DNA from: an uncultured Candidatus Saccharibacteria bacterium
GTDB lineage: Bacteria > Patescibacteriota > Saccharimonadia > Saccharimonadales > Saccharimonadaceae
Direction of reading: 5' to 3'
Length of the DNA: 28,304 nt
NCBI GenBank assembly: GCA_938033695.1
Contig: CALHKE010000016.1
Location: forward strand, 1 to 28,304
The translations under genes were made by a program, and so were the position numbers. This document shows, in pieces, positions 7,073 to 15,445 of this stretch. A model generated the notes under the pieces. That model made no database searches. It was not told the origin of the DNA and saw nothing but the letters and a program-made list of their open reading frames with translations. Position 1 is the stretch's first letter. Each line of letters opens with the position of its first letter.

Positions 7073-7474
7073 ATGAAAAATTTTTGTCAAAAATTATTAA
7101 ATTTGCTACCAGTTCTCGCGATTTTTTGCGTGTCGATGGTGGCTTTTTTGCCGGTAGCAAGAGTATTCGCAGAGGGAGAAGATTGTGGCGTGCCAACCGC
7201 GATTATTAAATGTGGAACTTCGGACAGCGAAGAGGCTTTCTTTTCGATTATTGGTAGCGTAGTGAATATTCTAACTTACGGGGTTGGCGTGGGTGCAGTA
7301 GCTGGTTTTACCTACGTGGGTTTTCTTTATATGACTTCACAAAATGATCCAGGAAAAATCAAAATAGCAAAAGATCGCGCAATGCAAATTGTGATTGGAC
7401 TTTTGGTTTATGCTTTGATGTGGGGAATTTTGAACTTCCTTTTGCCTGGTGGTATCTACGGCAACGGGAATTAA
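7073..7474 (+). CDS. Small two-TM VirB2/TrbC-like membrane protein
   Basis: 133 residues. A Sec-type signal sequence (KLLNLLPVLAIFCVSMVAFLPVARVFAEG) precedes a short segment with two Cys (DCGVPTAIIKCGTSD). Two hydrophobic helices follow (FFSIIGSVVNILTYGVGVGAVAGFTYVGFLYM and IVIGLLVYALMWGILNFLLPGG) separated by the polar loop SQNDPGKIKIAKDRA. This layout matches the VirB2/TrbC pilin-like proteins of type IV secretion, and small proteins of this design are common in CPR genomes. No VirB/Tra partners are in the window, so a conjugative role is not implied. The kinase gene starts one base after its stop. Confidence 0.6.
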   Translation: MKNFCQKLLNLLPVLAIFCVSMVAFLPVARVFAEGEDCGVPTAIIKCGTSDSEEAFFSIIGSVVNILTYGVGVGAVAGFTYVGFLYMTSQNDPGKIKIAKDRAMQIVIGLLVYALMWGILNFLLPGGIYGNGN

Positions 7475-7475
7475 A

Positions 7476-8390
7476 ATGTCGAAAAAAGCCGATCTTGAAC
7501 ACATTAAGATTCGCCTAAAGGAGCTCGCTGGAGTAAGGACGCGAGTAATTTTGGTTTGTAATTGTAAGAGTACGGGTCATAAACGAGTTGAAAAAGAAGT
7601 GGTGAAACCACTGCGGGAGTTTATCTTACAACAAAAGGGAATGACTTTTTTGCGCTTTGATGTGGAGTCGCCGACGCTGGAAGAAAATGCGGAAAGACTT
7701 TCGAAATTAATCATGGATGGGGACGTGGTGCTTACGGCGGGTGGTGATGGTACGGCAGGAATCGGAGTGAATGGAATTATGCGATCTGGTAAGGCGGCAA
7801 AATTTTATGTAATACCGTACGGAAATTTTAATGATATTATTCAGGAACTGAGAGGTAACTCGGGTAAACAGGTTTATCCGATTGAAGCTTTAATAGATGG
7901 GAAGCATTTTCGTTATGCTTTGGCGTATTTTACGATTGGGATGATGGCGGAATCGACGAGAATTTTTGATGACGAAAAAATACGCAGGAAGTTGAGAAAG
8001 TCAAAATTTAATTTAATTTTTTCTTTGAAGACACTTTTGATGTGGTTTTTTGTGAATCGTAAAAAAGATTATATTACAATTGACGGTCAAAAATATTCGG
8101 ATATTCTGGTAGTGAACGGGAAAAACGTGGCGAGATTGATGAAAGGCGGGGAATATTATTTGGGGGAAACTTTTCTCTATACGGAACAGCGTTTGAATAA
8201 CTTTTTTGCTATGGCATTTTTTATGCTGCAAGCGATGTTTAGTGGAATTCCTGGGAAAAAGCTAAAAAATAAGAGGATTCGCTTCGAAGAAAAGCAGAGA
8301 ATTTTTATTCAATCAGAGGGTGAATATAAAGATTTAGTGGTGCAGGAAATTAGTTTCTTGAAGAGTAAAAAGTCGATTGAAATCCTGTAA
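7476..8390 (+). CDS. Diacylglycerol/lipid kinase family protein (YegS/LCB5 fold)
   Basis: 304 residues. Enzymes of this family use ATP to phosphorylate diacylglycerol, sphingoid bases or related lipids at the membrane. The nucleotide-binding motif GGDGT (89-93) is present, and IPYGNFNDI (113-121) replaces the family's P-x-G-T-x-N-D, keeping the N-D pair. The C-terminal part has the expected beta-rich lobe, with a hydrophobic insertion around LIFSLKTLLMWFFV and FFAMAFFMLQAMF that could contact the membrane. I place the start at ATG 7476, directly after the upstream stop, rather than at a GTG 27 nt earlier that would overlap it. The exact substrate cannot be read from the sequence. Confidence 0.8.
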   Translation: MSKKADLEHIKIRLKELAGVRTRVILVCNCKSTGHKRVEKEVVKPLREFILQQKGMTFLRFDVESPTLEENAERLSKLIMDGDVVLTAGGDGTAGIGVNGIMRSGKAAKFYVIPYGNFNDIIQELRGNSGKQVYPIEALIDGKHFRYALAYFTIGMMAESTRIFDDEKIRRKLRKSKFNLIFSLKTLLMWFFVNRKKDYITIDGQKYSDILVVNGKNVARLMKGGEYYLGETFLYTEQRLNNFFAMAFFMLQAMFSGIPGKKLKNKRIRFEEKQRIFIQSEGEYKDLVVQEISFLKSKKSIEIL

Positions 8391-8421
8391 GAAAAATTAA
8401 AGATTTCTATTTCGCTTATGT

Positions 8422-8427
8422 TATAAT
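8422..8427 (+). promoter_or_regulatory. Extended -10 promoter of the type IV pilus cluster
   Basis: TGT-TATAAT, hexamer at 8422-8427, ending eight bases before the pilM ATG at 8436. No recognisable -35. It probably drives the downstream pilus genes as a leaderless transcript. Confidence 0.7.
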
Positions 8428-8435
8428 AAGGCTAT

Positions 8436-9482
8436 ATGAGTCTATTACGTGGTGTGGGCGATTTCTTCGCATTGGATATTGGAACCAACTCAATTCGCAT
8501 GATTCAATTGTCGGGCGATGTTGAGAAGGGTTGGGCACTGGAAAAATTTGCCTATGTGCCGGTGGATAAAAAAATTACGATGGATGATTCGGAACAGGGT
8601 CGTAGGAAACTGGCCGAAACGATTTTGGGTGCAAAAAAGCAGGCGGGTATTACTACCAAAAATATCGCAATTGGCTTGCCGGCGCGCAAAACTTACACAG
8701 CAATTATAGAGGTGCCAAATGCACCAGAGAAGGAACTAGCGAAAACCGTAAAGTACGAAGCTGACCAATATATCCCAATGGCAGTGGACGATGCGAAGAT
8801 TGACTTTGCCGTACTTGGTGTTTCACCTAATGACAATACGAAGGCGGAAATTTTGATTTCATCCACAGATCGCGCCTACGCCGAAGAAAGACTCGAAGAT
8901 ATTGAAATGTTGGGCTTGAATGTGATTGCTCAGGAACCAGAACCAATTGCCATGGTGAGAGCTTTGGCACAGATTGGGGTAGAAGATGCGCGGATGATTA
9001 TCGATTTCGGGGAAAATTCCACAGATTTAGTAGTAATGTATCTCGGTGCGCCAAGGTTGGTACGCTCGATCCCGGGTGGACTTTCAGCTTTTATTAAAAC
9101 TGTAGCGAATGGACTCTCGATTTCGGAAGCACAGGCAAAACAGTTTATTTTGCAGTATGGACTTTTGCAGGATCAGTTTGAGGGGAAAATTTACCAAACT
9201 CTTTCAAGTAATTTGGAAGGCTTCACGATGGAATTAGTAAAGTCGGTGCGTTTCTTCCAAAATAAATATACTGGTGCGCAATTTGGTGGGATTATTCTTT
9301 CGGGATATGCAGGAATTATTCCACTTATGGCAGAATATATTGAAGCGAAGACGGGTATTTCGACGATTCAGGGTAATCCATGGCAATATGTACGCGTCAA
9401 TGAGCAGCAACAAAAATTACTACTTCCAGTAGCCTCAGAATTCGGAGTGGCGATCGGTCTGGCAGAAAGGAGCAATGACTAA
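8436..9482 (+). CDS. pilM: Type IV pilus assembly protein PilM
   Basis: 348 residues, the usual PilM length. PilM is an actin-like cytoplasmic ATP-binding protein that docks on the N-terminal tail of PilN and links the motor to the membrane complex. FFALDIGTNSIRMIQL (11-25) is the family's first phosphate-binding loop. EKELAKTVKYEADQYIPM corresponds to the PilM 1C subdomain, and MIIDFGENSTDLVV to the second phosphate loop. LSGYAGIIPLMAEYI is the adenosine-binding segment. It heads the pilMNOP-like run and overlaps the next gene by one base (TAATG). Confidence 0.93.
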   Translation: MSLLRGVGDFFALDIGTNSIRMIQLSGDVEKGWALEKFAYVPVDKKITMDDSEQGRRKLAETILGAKKQAGITTKNIAIGLPARKTYTAIIEVPNAPEKELAKTVKYEADQYIPMAVDDAKIDFAVLGVSPNDNTKAEILISSTDRAYAEERLEDIEMLGLNVIAQEPEPIAMVRALAQIGVEDARMIIDFGENSTDLVVMYLGAPRLVRSIPGGLSAFIKTVANGLSISEAQAKQFILQYGLLQDQFEGKIYQTLSSNLEGFTMELVKSVRFFQNKYTGAQFGGIILSGYAGIIPLMAEYIEAKTGISTIQGNPWQYVRVNEQQQKLLLPVASEFGVAIGLAERSND

Positions 9483-10987
9483 TGAAAAAAATCGATTTTA
9501 AAACCATGCATCTTTCTGATATTCCGGATGTCATCAAGAGTATTTTTACTGGTGAAACCGATAATGAAATGATGACGGGGCAAACTGGTAAATATGAAAT
9601 TAACTTGGTGCCAGATATCAAGACGGATATGCTGAAGCTAATGAAGCTACGCAATATGATTGTGTTTGGTTGCGTGGTGGTGATTATTGCTTCATCGGTT
9701 TTTACGGCGTTTCTGGCGATTTTTAAGGGCGCCCAGGATTTGACAATTGCAAGTCAGGGAAAGCATATCGAGAATCTTTCAAATACAATTAACCAATATT
9801 CGGAATTGCCAGATTTCTTAAATATCCAAGATCAATTGGCAAAATTGAAATCGATTAACGATAATCGTTCAGTGTTGTCGCGAGTTTTTCCGGTGTTAAA
9901 AAATCTTTTTCCAACCAATAAAGATACGATTAAAATTTCGGATTTGAATGTGAATCTTTCGACTTCGACGATAAATTTTGATGCGCAAGCCAATGCGGGG
10001 GAAGAACCATACATTGATTACCGCGTACTGGAATCATTTAAGAAATCAGTGAATTTGATGAAATATGATTATGGACGTTACGTGGATGCACAGGGAAATT
10101 TGATTCCATCACGTTGTATTGAGGAAACGGATGCCGCGGGTAATATTTTGACCGATAATGGTAATACTTATGCGATTTGGAAGCGCGGTTTAACAGATTG
10201 TGACCCTTCACGAAATGATCATCAAAAGAAATCAGCTTTGACTCAGTCAAATAATAATTCGAACGTTTCGAACACAAACTTAAATAGTGATTTTGGTAAA
10301 GTAAAGGCCAAAACAAATGTTTCGGACGATGTTGAGCATGTGGAAAATACAGAAAAGAATGGCAATGTAGAAAATAATGGTGATGTGGTAAAAACCGATA
10401 TTCAGACGATTATTCCAGACGAAAAGATTTGGCGTAGTCCACTATTTGATCTTTGGTATAAGCACGAAAAAATGCGTACGGCGGATGACGGAATCCAAGA
10501 TACGCTTGATACCAACGCAGAAGTGTCAGAGTCAGAAGTTAATGGCGTGAAGACCCGCACGCAAAAAATCAAGAATGTGAAAAATTACATTTATACACCT
10601 TCGATGGGATTGGACGGTAAAATTTCGAGTGTGCCACATTTTGAAAGTAGCTGTATTACTTATAAGGGTGAAAAGAACGGCGATAATGTGAAATGGTCGG
10701 CAGAGAATAAATGTTTGATGGTGCCAAAGGGAATTCGCGTGACAGATTCTTCGAACGGTCGTGATTCAAGCTCTAATCTAGTTTTGCGCTTCTCGACAAT
10801 TATTACTGTGGATCCAGAACTTTTCAAGTTTACCAATAAGCATATCATGACATTTGGTCCATCCGGTCAAAACGTAACTGACTCTTATCTCCAAGTGGAA
10901 GGTATGTTCGCAGCACCAGCCAAGGATTGTGCAAGAGACGATGCAGAATGTGTGGGTCAGAAAACTTCAGCAGGAACAAACAATTAA
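9482..10987 (+). CDS. pilN: PilN-like type IV pilus inner-membrane protein, enlarged
   Basis: 501 residues, more than twice a typical PilN (about 200). The cytoplasmic tail has the PilM-docking type motif YEINLVPDIK (38-47). One TM helix follows (about 58-80, NMIVFGCVVVIIASSVFTAFLAI), then a coiled coil and a PilN-like ferredoxin-fold region up to about residue 180. The extra C-terminal 320 residues are extracytoplasmic and Asn/Ser-rich in the middle, with several Cys pairs (for example CIEETDAAGN to GLTDC), a pattern fitting disulfides outside the cell. Position between pilM and the PilO-like gene supports the call. The enlarged ectodomain may replace contacts made by a secretin complex in diderms. 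Confidence 0.8.
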   Translation: MKKIDFKTMHLSDIPDVIKSIFTGETDNEMMTGQTGKYEINLVPDIKTDMLKLMKLRNMIVFGCVVVIIASSVFTAFLAIFKGAQDLTIASQGKHIENLSNTINQYSELPDFLNIQDQLAKLKSINDNRSVLSRVFPVLKNLFPTNKDTIKISDLNVNLSTSTINFDAQANAGEEPYIDYRVLESFKKSVNLMKYDYGRYVDAQGNLIPSRCIEETDAAGNILTDNGNTYAIWKRGLTDCDPSRNDHQKKSALTQSNNNSNVSNTNLNSDFGKVKAKTNVSDDVEHVENTEKNGNVENNGDVVKTDIQTIIPDEKIWRSPLFDLWYKHEKMRTADDGIQDTLDTNAEVSESEVNGVKTRTQKIKNVKNYIYTPSMGLDGKISSVPHFESSCITYKGEKNGDNVKWSAENKCLMVPKGIRVTDSSNGRDSSSNLVLRFSTIITVDPELFKFTNKHIMTFGPSGQNVTDSYLQVEGMFAAPAKDCARDDAECVGQKTSAGTNN

Positions 10988-10999
10988 AGAAGGTAAAAA

Positions 11000-11986
11000 A
11001 TGAGCGAATTAATTTTAACAAAACGCGTACGAATTAATAAAATTAGGCAACAAATTACCTTGATTGTTTTGGCAGCTTCGGTCTGTTTTGGAGTTTGTTT
11101 GGTGCTTTCAGTTTACTTTATTAAATATATGAGTTTTAATGGCAAAGTAATTGCGGCGCGAGATACTTCAATCAATAATTATTACCAGACGATTAAGAAT
11201 GTCGGTATTTGTGAGGATACGGATAAGGATGGTAAATATAACGACAAAGAACTGGCGAAATGTGACCCAAATAAGGTGGACGTTTCGAAGTTGGCTAATA
11301 CTTTACGCTACAACGCTTTGGTGACGATGGCAAATAATACGAATTTGGAATCGATTGCGAGAGACGGCCAGAAGAGCTGTTTTGATGAAAATAAAAATCG
11401 CATCGATTATTCGAAGTTGTATTTGAATTCAAAAACCGATAACGAAAAAGCCTACAACCTTAATATGATTAAGATGTGTTCGGCCCTAAGGGTAATCCCG
11501 GATGCCTTGCCAGCACAGAAAAATGATGAAGCCTTACTCGCTTCCATTAACCAGATTTTCCTTTTGTCGGGATTTGAACCGGAACAATTGTCACCAGGGA
11601 ATTCTTATAAGAATAGTGGAATTGTCGGTGTCTCAACGATTCCAGTTTCGATTTCGGTAAAGAAAGACGAAAAAGATACGATGAAAGTACTATCGAACTT
11701 GGAAAAATCGATTCGTTCATTCAATATTGAAAGTGCGCAGATTAAATGGAGTTCGAATTTAACCACCAAATCTTCGAGACTTGAATTAACGGCTCAAGGC
11801 GCGGCTTATTACACGAAGGGTGCGGCGGTGCGTGAAAAAGATTCGACAGTTTACGCTTCGGGTAAGGCACGTACGCAGGAATCGAAGGACAAGGCAGACG
11901 CGGCAGCAAAGAAGAAGGCAGAAGAAAAAGCCAAGAAGCAGGCGGAAGAAGAAAAGAAAAAGCAGGAAAAGGAGGACGAGAAATGA
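11000..11986 (+). CDS. pilO: PilO-like pilus protein with Cys-clamped EF-hand loop
   Basis: 328 residues. One N-terminal TM (about 19-44, LIVLAASVCFGVCLVLSVYF) and a long extracytoplasmic domain place it as PilO, partner of PilN in the inner-membrane alignment complex. Residues 71-88 form a canonical EF-hand loop, D73-x-D-x-D-G-x-Y-N-x-x-E84, with Cys at 71 and 88 on either side. A degenerate second loop follows a Cys later on (CFDENKNRIDYSKL). The region near 207-270 looks like the PilO ferredoxin-fold domain. The last 45 residues are a K/E/A-rich charged tail. AGAAGG 12 nt upstream serves as ribosome binding site. It ends with TGA overlapping the next ATG. Confidence 0.78.
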   Translation: MSELILTKRVRINKIRQQITLIVLAASVCFGVCLVLSVYFIKYMSFNGKVIAARDTSINNYYQTIKNVGICEDTDKDGKYNDKELAKCDPNKVDVSKLANTLRYNALVTMANNTNLESIARDGQKSCFDENKNRIDYSKLYLNSKTDNEKAYNLNMIKMCSALRVIPDALPAQKNDEALLASINQIFLLSGFEPEQLSPGNSYKNSGIVGVSTIPVSISVKKDEKDTMKVLSNLEKSIRSFNIESAQIKWSSNLTTKSSRLELTAQGAAYYTKGAAVREKDSTVYASGKARTQESKDKADAAAKKKAEEKAKKQAEEEKKKQEKEDEK

Positions 11987-12486
11987 GACGCTCAGACATC
12001 TTCACGGTAACTTTTGTAGCGAGCGTGGGGGTCTTTCTAACATTTATCGCTTGTAGTTTCTTGCTGGGTGATCCAGATACACGTTATTTGAAACATAAAA
12101 CGATTGGTAAAATTACGGCAGATTTGACGAGTCCTGATCCGGAAGTCTTCAATGTGGATGCGATTAATCCAACGGTAGAAGTTTACGTGGGTAGTTGTGA
12201 AGACGTGGACCGTAACGGAATTTTGGACCGCGCTGAGTTAGTGGCTTGTGGTCGTGCTACGCCAGAAACCGCAGCAGAGGAAGAGAAGAAAGAAAAAGCC
12301 GAAGAGAAGAAAAAAGAAGAAACCGAAAAAACTTCTGACGGTGAAGATGAAGATTCTAAGACGAAGGCAGATTCAGATAAAACCTCTGAGGGCGAAAATA
12401 AATCGAAAAATGAAGCTTCAGATAAGACTTCTGGAAATAATTCAACTTCGACGAATAAAACTTCGGAAACTAAGAAAGAAAATTAA
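11983..12486 (+). CDS. Small PilP-position membrane protein with Cys-clamped EF-hand loop
   Basis: 167 residues, encoded where pilP sits in classical pilMNOPQ operons but without recognisable PilP sequence. An N-terminal hydrophobic segment (about 7-29) contains a Cys (FIACSFLLGD) that could be a lipid-attachment site, though the lipobox is imperfect. Residues 72-89 are a canonical EF-hand loop, D74-x-D-x-N-G-x-L-D-x-x-E85, again bracketed by Cys 72 and 89, as in the upstream PilO-like protein. The C-terminal 70 residues are an unstructured E/K/S/T-rich tail. It overlaps the previous gene by four bases (ATGA). Function in the pilus complex is inferred from position and the shared motif. Confidence 0.72.
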   Translation: MRRSDIFTVTFVASVGVFLTFIACSFLLGDPDTRYLKHKTIGKITADLTSPDPEVFNVDAINPTVEVYVGSCEDVDRNGILDRAELVACGRATPETAAEEEKKEKAEEKKKEETEKTSDGEDEDSKTKADSDKTSEGENKSKNEASDKTSGNNSTSTNKTSETKKEN

Positions 12487-12497
12487 AGGAAAAGATT

Positions 12498-14249
12498 TTG
12501 TTTACACATGACTCGCAAGAAAAAGTAATTCAGCTCTTGATTAAAGAAGGGTTGGTTTTTGAGTCGGATGTAAAAAGAGTAGTAGAAGAGGCAGAGAAAC
12601 GTAAACAGCCGTTACTAGCTAATTTGGTAGCGCAAAAAATTTGCGATGCGGAAACAATTTCGCATGCCACGGCGGTAATTATGAATGTGCCGTATGTGAG
12701 CCTACATAACGTAAAAATGGACCGCGAGATTTTGACTTTGCTGCCTTATGATGTAGTTTCGAGATTAATGGTGGTACCACTGGGGGAGAAGAACGGGGTT
12801 CTGTATGTGGCGATGCTGGATGTGTCGAACGTGCAGCAGATTGATTATCTTTCGACTTTGACCCAGAAGCAAATTCGCGGCATGGTGGCTAGCGAAGCTG
12901 GGATTAAAAGTGCGATTGCTCAGTATCAGGGCGATTTTCGCGCGGTAGAAAAAGCGGTCAAAAGTAGCGACGAGGAAGATGCGAATTCTTCGAGTGTAAA
13001 AACCATTACGCAGGATTCACCGATTTCGAAAGCTTTAACTACGATTTTGGATTATGCGACGAAGACAAAGGCTTCGGATATTCATATTGAACCACTAGAG
13101 GCGGCATTAGTAGTGCGTTGTCGTATCGATGGTGTTTTGCGCAAGGTGATGGAACTGCCGAAATCGATTGAGCCGGCTTTAGTTTCAAGAATTAAGATTT
13201 TAGCGAACTTGAAAATTGATGAACACCGCGTGCCACAGGACGGTCAGTTTACGGTATCGGTGGAAGGCACGGAAATTGATTTACGTATTGCAGTGTCACC
13301 AGTGATTTGGGGTGAACAGGTGGTGATTCGTATTTTGGACAAAAGTGGGACGACGCTCGATATTGAACAGATGGGAATGACCGGACATGCGCTGGCGATG
13401 GTGCAGCGGGGGATTGAACGTCCGAACGGTATGATTCTAACTTCGGGTCCGACCGGTTCTGGTAAGTCGACCACACTTTATGCTTTGATTAAAAGAATTA
13501 AATCGGACAAAATTAACATCGTGACCCTAGAAGATCCGGTCGAATATAAGATGGACGGGGTGAACCAAATTCAGGTGAATGTGGATGCGGGTCTAACTTT
13601 TGCGGCGGGTCTTCGTAGTATTTTGCGTCAGGACCCAGATGTAGTAATGGTGGGGGAAATTCGTGATGCGGAAACGGCGAACTTGGCAGTACAGGCATCG
13701 CTAACTGGACACTTGGTATTTTCGACTTTGCACACCAACTCAGCGGCAGGTATTTTGCCAAGGCTTCTGGATATGGGGATTGAGCCATTTCTTTTGGCTT
13801 CAACTTTAAACATCGTGATCGGTCAACGTTTGGTGAGGCGTGTGGCGCCAAAACGAGAAGTGGTGCATTCGACAGAAATGGAAACCAAGCAGATTAATGA
13901 TTTGGTGGCGAAATTATTGCCACAAAGTCAGGAACAGGTGGCGATGGTATCGGAAGATTTGGGTTATCCGGGACTGCCGGTGGTGAATCCGAATGGTTAC
14001 TCGATGATGCGGGGAATTGACGAGAGGGAAACGCCGGGTGGATATAAGGGGCGTGCAGGTCTTTATGAAACGATTGAGATTGACGATGATATTCAGAAGT
14101 TAATCGTAAAACGTGCAACGTCTTCGGAAATTATGCAACTCGCGAAGGAAAAAGGCACTTTGACGATGCGACAAGACGGAATGTTGAAGGCGCTGACCGG
14201 AGTGACGACCGTAAGTGAGGTGAACCGCGTAGCGTCAGATTTGGCGTAG
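12498..14249 (+). CDS. pilB: Type IV pilus extension ATPase PilB/GspE
   Basis: 583 residues. This hexameric cytoplasmic ATPase powers pilus polymerisation. The N-terminal MshEN-type domain (about 1-145) precedes the catalytic core. Walker A is GPTGSGKST (317-325, K323), the Asp-box region is IVTLEDPVEY, Walker B is DPDVVMVGEIRD (379-390) and the His box is TGHLVFSTLHT (403-413). After QRLVRR, where many PilB/GspE proteins carry a zinc-binding C-x-x-C pair, this one has VAPKREVVHS and no Cys. The start is TTG at 12498, with AAAGGA (12485-12490) at good spacing; the nearby ATG is out of frame. Confidence 0.95.
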   Translation: MFTHDSQEKVIQLLIKEGLVFESDVKRVVEEAEKRKQPLLANLVAQKICDAETISHATAVIMNVPYVSLHNVKMDREILTLLPYDVVSRLMVVPLGEKNGVLYVAMLDVSNVQQIDYLSTLTQKQIRGMVASEAGIKSAIAQYQGDFRAVEKAVKSSDEEDANSSSVKTITQDSPISKALTTILDYATKTKASDIHIEPLEAALVVRCRIDGVLRKVMELPKSIEPALVSRIKILANLKIDEHRVPQDGQFTVSVEGTEIDLRIAVSPVIWGEQVVIRILDKSGTTLDIEQMGMTGHALAMVQRGIERPNGMILTSGPTGSGKSTTLYALIKRIKSDKINIVTLEDPVEYKMDGVNQIQVNVDAGLTFAAGLRSILRQDPDVVMVGEIRDAETANLAVQASLTGHLVFSTLHTNSAAGILPRLLDMGIEPFLLASTLNIVIGQRLVRRVAPKREVVHSTEMETKQINDLVAKLLPQSQEQVAMVSEDLGYPGLPVVNPNGYSMMRGIDERETPGGYKGRAGLYETIEIDDDIQKLIVKRATSSEIMQLAKEKGTLTMRQDGMLKALTGVTTVSEVNRVASDLA

Positions 14250-14267
14250 TGAAGATAAAAAAGTTTA

Positions 14268-14276
14268 TGGTAAAAT
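14268..14276 (+). promoter_or_regulatory. Possible internal promoter before pilT
   Basis: Extended -10 TGG-TAAAAT (hexamer 14271-14276), 17 nt before the pilT ATG, with an AGAGG ribosome binding site at 14284-14288. No -35. It could allow separate pilT expression inside the cluster. Confidence 0.45.
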
Positions 14277-14293
14277 AAAGATAAGAGGTAAAT

Positions 14294-15445
14294 ATGCAAG
14301 AAAATCAAGCACAGACGAGCGTACGTTCAGCAGCTGCAGCACAGGCCGCCGCAGCCGCATCATCACCAACTGCCGTGCCAACTTCGGTGAAAATTGAAAC
14401 ATTATTAGAGGCTTGTATCAAGCACGGGGCTTCGGACTTGCATATTCAGGTGGGACTGCCACCAATCTTACGTATTGATGGGTCACTGGTGCCAATTCCA
14501 AATACGCCGATTTTGACGACGGAAATTGTAGATACTCTGATTTTCTCGACGCTAGATTCAATGCAGCGTGAAACTTTGGCGAAAGATAAGGAATTTGATT
14601 ATTCATTTGCTTTTGGCGAAATTGCGCGTTTTCGTGTGAACGCTTTTAATGAAAAAGGACACCTCGCGGCAGCCTTTCGTTTGATTCCAACCAAGATGCC
14701 AACGATTGAAGAATTGGGTATGCCACAGGTAATTTCTGGTTTTGCAGACTATCCACGTGGTTTGGTTTTGGTGACGGGTCCGACCGGTTCTGGTAAATCG
14801 ACCACGCTGGCAGCAATTATTAATAAGATTAATAGTGAAAAATCGGTACATATTTTGACAATTGAAGACCCGATTGAATTTACCCATAAATCGAAGCGAA
14901 GTTTGGTGGCGCAACGCGAAGTGCATTATGACACTTATTCGTTTAGTCGAGCTTTGAAGTCGGCTCTACGTGAAGACCCAGATGTGGTATTACTCGGTGA
15001 GATGCGCGATCTTGAAACGATTAGTGCGGCAATTACAATTGCGGAAACTGGTCACTTGGTATTCGCGACACTGCATACTAATTCAGCAGCCCAGTCAGTG
15101 GACCGTATGATTGACGTCTTCCCAGCAGAGCAACAACCACAAATTCGTTCACAGCTCGCAGGTATTTTGATGGCGGTTTGTTCACAGCGTCTAGTGCCAG
15201 CAATCGGTGGTGGCCGTGTTTGTGCGGCAGAAATTATGGTGGCAAATACGGCAATTCGTTCGATTATTCGCGAAGGAAAGACTCATCAATTAGATACAGC
15301 AATTCAAACCGGAGCGTCAGAAGGTATGCAGACAATGGACCGTACTTTGGCGAAATTAGTCCAACAGGGAACGGTGACTTATGATAGTGCAAGAGAATAT
15401 GCGGTAGATGTACGTGAATTTGAAAGGATTGTGAAAGGCGCCTAA
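14294..15445 (+). CDS. pilT: Type IV pilus retraction ATPase PilT
   Basis: 383 residues. PilT depolymerises the pilus, giving twitching motility and pulling on attached surfaces or cells. The N-terminal 32 residues are an Ala-rich extension not usual for PilT. The PAS-like domain contains the ASDLHIQVGLPPILRIDG signature (46-63). Walker A is GPTGSGKST (162-170, K168), Walker B is DPDVVLLGEMRD, the His box is TGHLVFATLHTNSA, and the PilT-specific AIRSIIREGKTHQ motif lies near residue 320. The AIRNLIRE-type motif distinguishes it from PilB. It overlaps pilC by one base. Confidence 0.95.
   Translation: MQENQAQTSVRSAAAAQAAAAASSPTAVPTSVKIETLLEACIKHGASDLHIQVGLPPILRIDGSLVPIPNTPILTTEIVDTLIFSTLDSMQRETLAKDKEFDYSFAFGEIARFRVNAFNEKGHLAAAFRLIPTKMPTIEELGMPQVISGFADYPRGLVLVTGPTGSGKSTTLAAIINKINSEKSVHILTIEDPIEFTHKSKRSLVAQREVHYDTYSFSRALKSALREDPDVVLLGEMRDLETISAAITIAETGHLVFATLHTNSAAQSVDRMIDVFPAEQQPQIRSQLAGILMAVCSQRLVPAIGGGRVCAAEIMVANTAIRSIIREGKTHQLDTAIQTGASEGMQTMDRTLAKLVQQGTVTYDSAREYAVDVREFERIVKGA

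Noticed and set aside
7073..7474. Major type IV pilin
   Set aside because: It lacks the prepilin cleavage motif (G-F-T-L-x-E) and has two hydrophobic helices after a signal peptide, fitting VirB2/TrbC instead.
11820..12056. Arg/Lys-rich ORF at the end of the PilO-like gene
   Set aside because: Alternative-frame reading of a Lys/Glu/Ala-rich tail.
13244..13851. Several overlapping - strand ORFs opposite pilB
   Set aside because: Shadows of the conserved ATPase core; no domain, promoter or ribosome binding site.
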